A stretch of 6,714 nt of DNA from Actinomycetota bacterium (lineage in GTDB: Bacteria > Actinomycetota > Acidimicrobiia > IMCC26256 > BP-133). Below are positions 6,184-6,714 of this stretch, one piece after another (the stretch's first letter is position 1; each line of letters begins with the position of its first letter). A program made the position numbers and the translations under genes. The stretch is from NCBI GenBank assembly GCA_030838815.1, contig JAUZEX010000705.1:1-6714 (forward strand), given 5' to 3'. The notes beneath the pieces were generated by a model. That model made no database searches, had not been told where the DNA came from, and saw only the letters and a program-made list of their open reading frames with translations.

Positions 6184-6216
6184 TCAAGCGCGGTTCAAGT
6201 CACTCTCAAGCGCGCA
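6184..6216. promoter_or_regulatory. Three TCAAG motifs with exact 11-bp period (putative response regulator operator)
   Basis: TCAAG begins at 6184, 6195 and 6206, giving units TCAAGCGCGGT, TCAAGTCACTC and TCAAGCGCGCA. One helical turn between direct repeats places all copies on the same DNA face, the geometry of OmpR/PhoB-family operators (PHO boxes use 11-bp direct repeats). The array lies 32 nt after the trpS stop and about 120-150 nt before the next start codon, a suitable place for activation. Whether the regulator encoded at 418-1122 binds here is inference. Confidence 0.5.
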
Positions 6217-6252
6217 GGGCCGCCCACCCGTCCGCCGAATTTCTCTGGCGAC

Positions 6253-6323
6253 CGGGGCCGCGGTCGTTGGTTTGGCCGCCCCCGTCCCTGTGTCCGCAGA
6301 CACCGGTCGGCCCTACGGCCGAC
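6253..6323 (+). promoter_or_regulatory. Structured 5' leader with three successive potential hairpins
   Basis: Three stems can form in order: CGGGG (6253-6257) with CCCCG (6280-6284); GTGTC (6290-6294) with GACAC (6299-6303) and loop CGCA; and GTCGGCC (6306-6312) with GGCCGAC (6317-6323) and loop CTAC. The last stem is perfect over 7 bp and ends exactly where the Shine-Dalgarno begins, leaving it exposed. No U-run follows, so it is not a terminator. It may stabilise the message or form a control element; I do not recognise a named riboswitch. In GC-rich DNA short stems arise easily, so only the third is strong. Confidence 0.35.
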
Positions 6324-6330
6324 GAGGAGG
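6324..6330 (+). promoter_or_regulatory. Strong ribosome binding site
   Basis: GAGGAGG lies 5 nt before ATG 6336. It is the best Shine-Dalgarno in the window and fixes the start and frame of the last gene, which has no stop before the window edge and could otherwise be missed in favour of longer frames overlapping it. Confidence 0.85.
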
Positions 6331-6335
6331 TCCCC

Positions 6336-6714
6336 ATGTTCCCCTGGAAACTGTTGTTCCGGTTCTTCAGCGCCATGGTGCTGTTCGCCACCGGCGGGTT
6401 CGCCGCCGGCCACGACCTGCCCCTTCCCTTCACCGGTTCTCCGACCGAGGTCGCCGCCCCGCCGGCCACCCCCGTCGCCGATCCCACGACGACCACCACG
6501 ACCGTTCCGGTGGTCGACCCGACCCCGCCGGTGGACGGAACCACCACGACCACCGCCCCTCCCGTCGTCGTGGACCCCGTGCCCGATCCCATTCCCGTCC
6601 TCGTGCCGCCCACGACGCCGGTTCCGCCCAAGCCGGTCACGACAACCACCGTGCCGCCGGCCGTCCCCGCCGGTCCGCCGGCCGTCCCCGCCGACGGTGA
6701 CGCCCCCTCGGTCT
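6336..6714 (+). CDS. Secreted or membrane-anchored Thr/Pro-rich protein, N-terminal part (cut by window edge)
   Basis: At least 126 codons are open to the right edge without a stop. The N-terminus MFPWKLLFRFFSAMVLFATG has basic residues K5 and R9 around a hydrophobic core (about 6-24) ending in GGFAAG, which fits a signal peptide or a membrane anchor. From about residue 30 the chain is almost entirely Pro, Thr, Val, Ala and Asp: PTTTTTTVP (50-58), TTTTTAPPVVVDP (69-81) and TTTTVPPAVP (103-112). Such stalks are common in actinobacterial surface proteins and are often O-glycosylated, which would connect it to the glycosyltransferases upstream, but that link is inference. No enzymatic domain is visible in this part; a folded domain may follow outside the window. 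Function is unrecognised. It stands apart from the trpS operon, with its own leader and strong ribosome binding site. Confidence 0.8.
   Translation, partial: MFPWKLLFRFFSAMVLFATGGFAAGHDLPLPFTGSPTEVAAPPATPVADPTTTTTTVPVVDPTPPVDGTTTTTAPPVVVDPVPDPIPVLVPPTTPVPPKPVTTTTVPPAVPAGPPAVPADGDAPSV
6654..6695 (+). repeat. Two tandem 21-bp units in the Pro-rich region
   Basis: The 19-nt word CCGCCGGCCGTCCCCGCCG occurs at 6654-6672 and again at 6675-6693, a 21-nt period differing only in the last two bases of each unit (GT versus AC). The units encode PPAVPAG and PPAVPAD, which suggests a recent in-frame duplication of a seven-residue stalk unit. Confidence 0.75.

Noticed and set aside
6172..6184. Possible intrinsic terminator after trpS (AACC-GCC-GGTT followed by TT).
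   Set aside because: The stem is only 4 bp and the T-run is short and interrupted by C. It is too weak to call.
6206..6240. Sigma-28-like flagellar promoter formed by TCAAG and GCCGAAT.
   Set aside because: The spacer is 23 nt rather than about 15, the -10 element is imperfect, and no motility gene is present. The 11-bp phased repeat explains the TCAAG copies better.
6152..6335. c-di-AMP (ydaO-type) riboswitch suggested by GGGGGGAACC at 6166-6175.
   Set aside because: I could not trace the remaining conserved segments and pseudoknot pairing. The match is a short G-rich run only.
6272..6700. A 142-codon plus-strand frame and a minus-strand frame (6206-6649) over the last gene.
   Set aside because: Both are Arg/Gly/His- or Gly/Val/Thr-rich shadows. 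The frame from ATG 6336 has the strong GAGGAGG site, a signal-like N-terminus and a coherent Thr/Pro-rich stalk.

Overview
This is high-GC DNA (roughly 70% by eye) with GTG/ATG starts, GTGA and ATGA stop/start overlaps and a strong third-position G/C bias. Together with a GT-C type membrane glycosyltransferase, a cysteine-containing NAD-sugar epimerase and a Pro/Thr-rich secreted protein, this points to an Actinomycetota genome. An uncultured Acidimicrobiia-like lineage is my best guess, but that is inference, not a demonstrated placement.

Layout: (i) 1-302, minus strand, the N-terminal 100 codons of a family 2 (GT-A fold) glycosyltransferase running off the left edge. (ii) 303-414, a divergent intergenic control region holding a possible 19-codon leader ORF that ends on the start codon of the next gene. 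(iii) 418-5111, a very compact plus-strand operon: OmpR/PhoB-type response regulator, four-TM histidine kinase (4-nt overlap), NAD-dependent epimerase/dehydratase (4-nt gap), GT-C membrane glycosyltransferase (4-nt overlap). (iv) 5090-6151, tryptophanyl-tRNA synthetase, whose start lies 22 nt inside the end of the membrane protein gene and which has a -10-like TAGCAT placed where a leaderless promoter would be. (v) 6152-6335, an intergenic region with three TCAAG motifs at an exact 11-bp period, then three potential hairpins and a strong Shine-Dalgarno. (vi) 6336-6714, the start of a secreted or membrane-anchored Thr/Pro-rich protein, running off the right edge.

How it fits together: the divergent GT2, the epimerase and the GT-C enzyme look like parts of a pathway that makes a nucleotide-sugar or lipid-linked sugar and builds a surface glycan or glycolipid. 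The two-component system sits at the head of the same transcription unit and is the obvious candidate regulator. trpS is probably a housekeeping passenger with its own internal promoter. Its signature residues resemble the second (TrpRS II-like) class rather than the standard SGxQPTG class.

The least ordinary signals are: a 46-bp near-perfect palindrome inserted in frame in an atypical hydrophilic loop of the GT-C gene; the 11-bp-phased TCAAG triplet, a geometry typical of OmpR/PhoB-family operators, upstream of the secreted protein; and the possible leader ORF in front of the response regulator. No tRNA, rRNA, CRISPR array, transposase or phage gene was seen.
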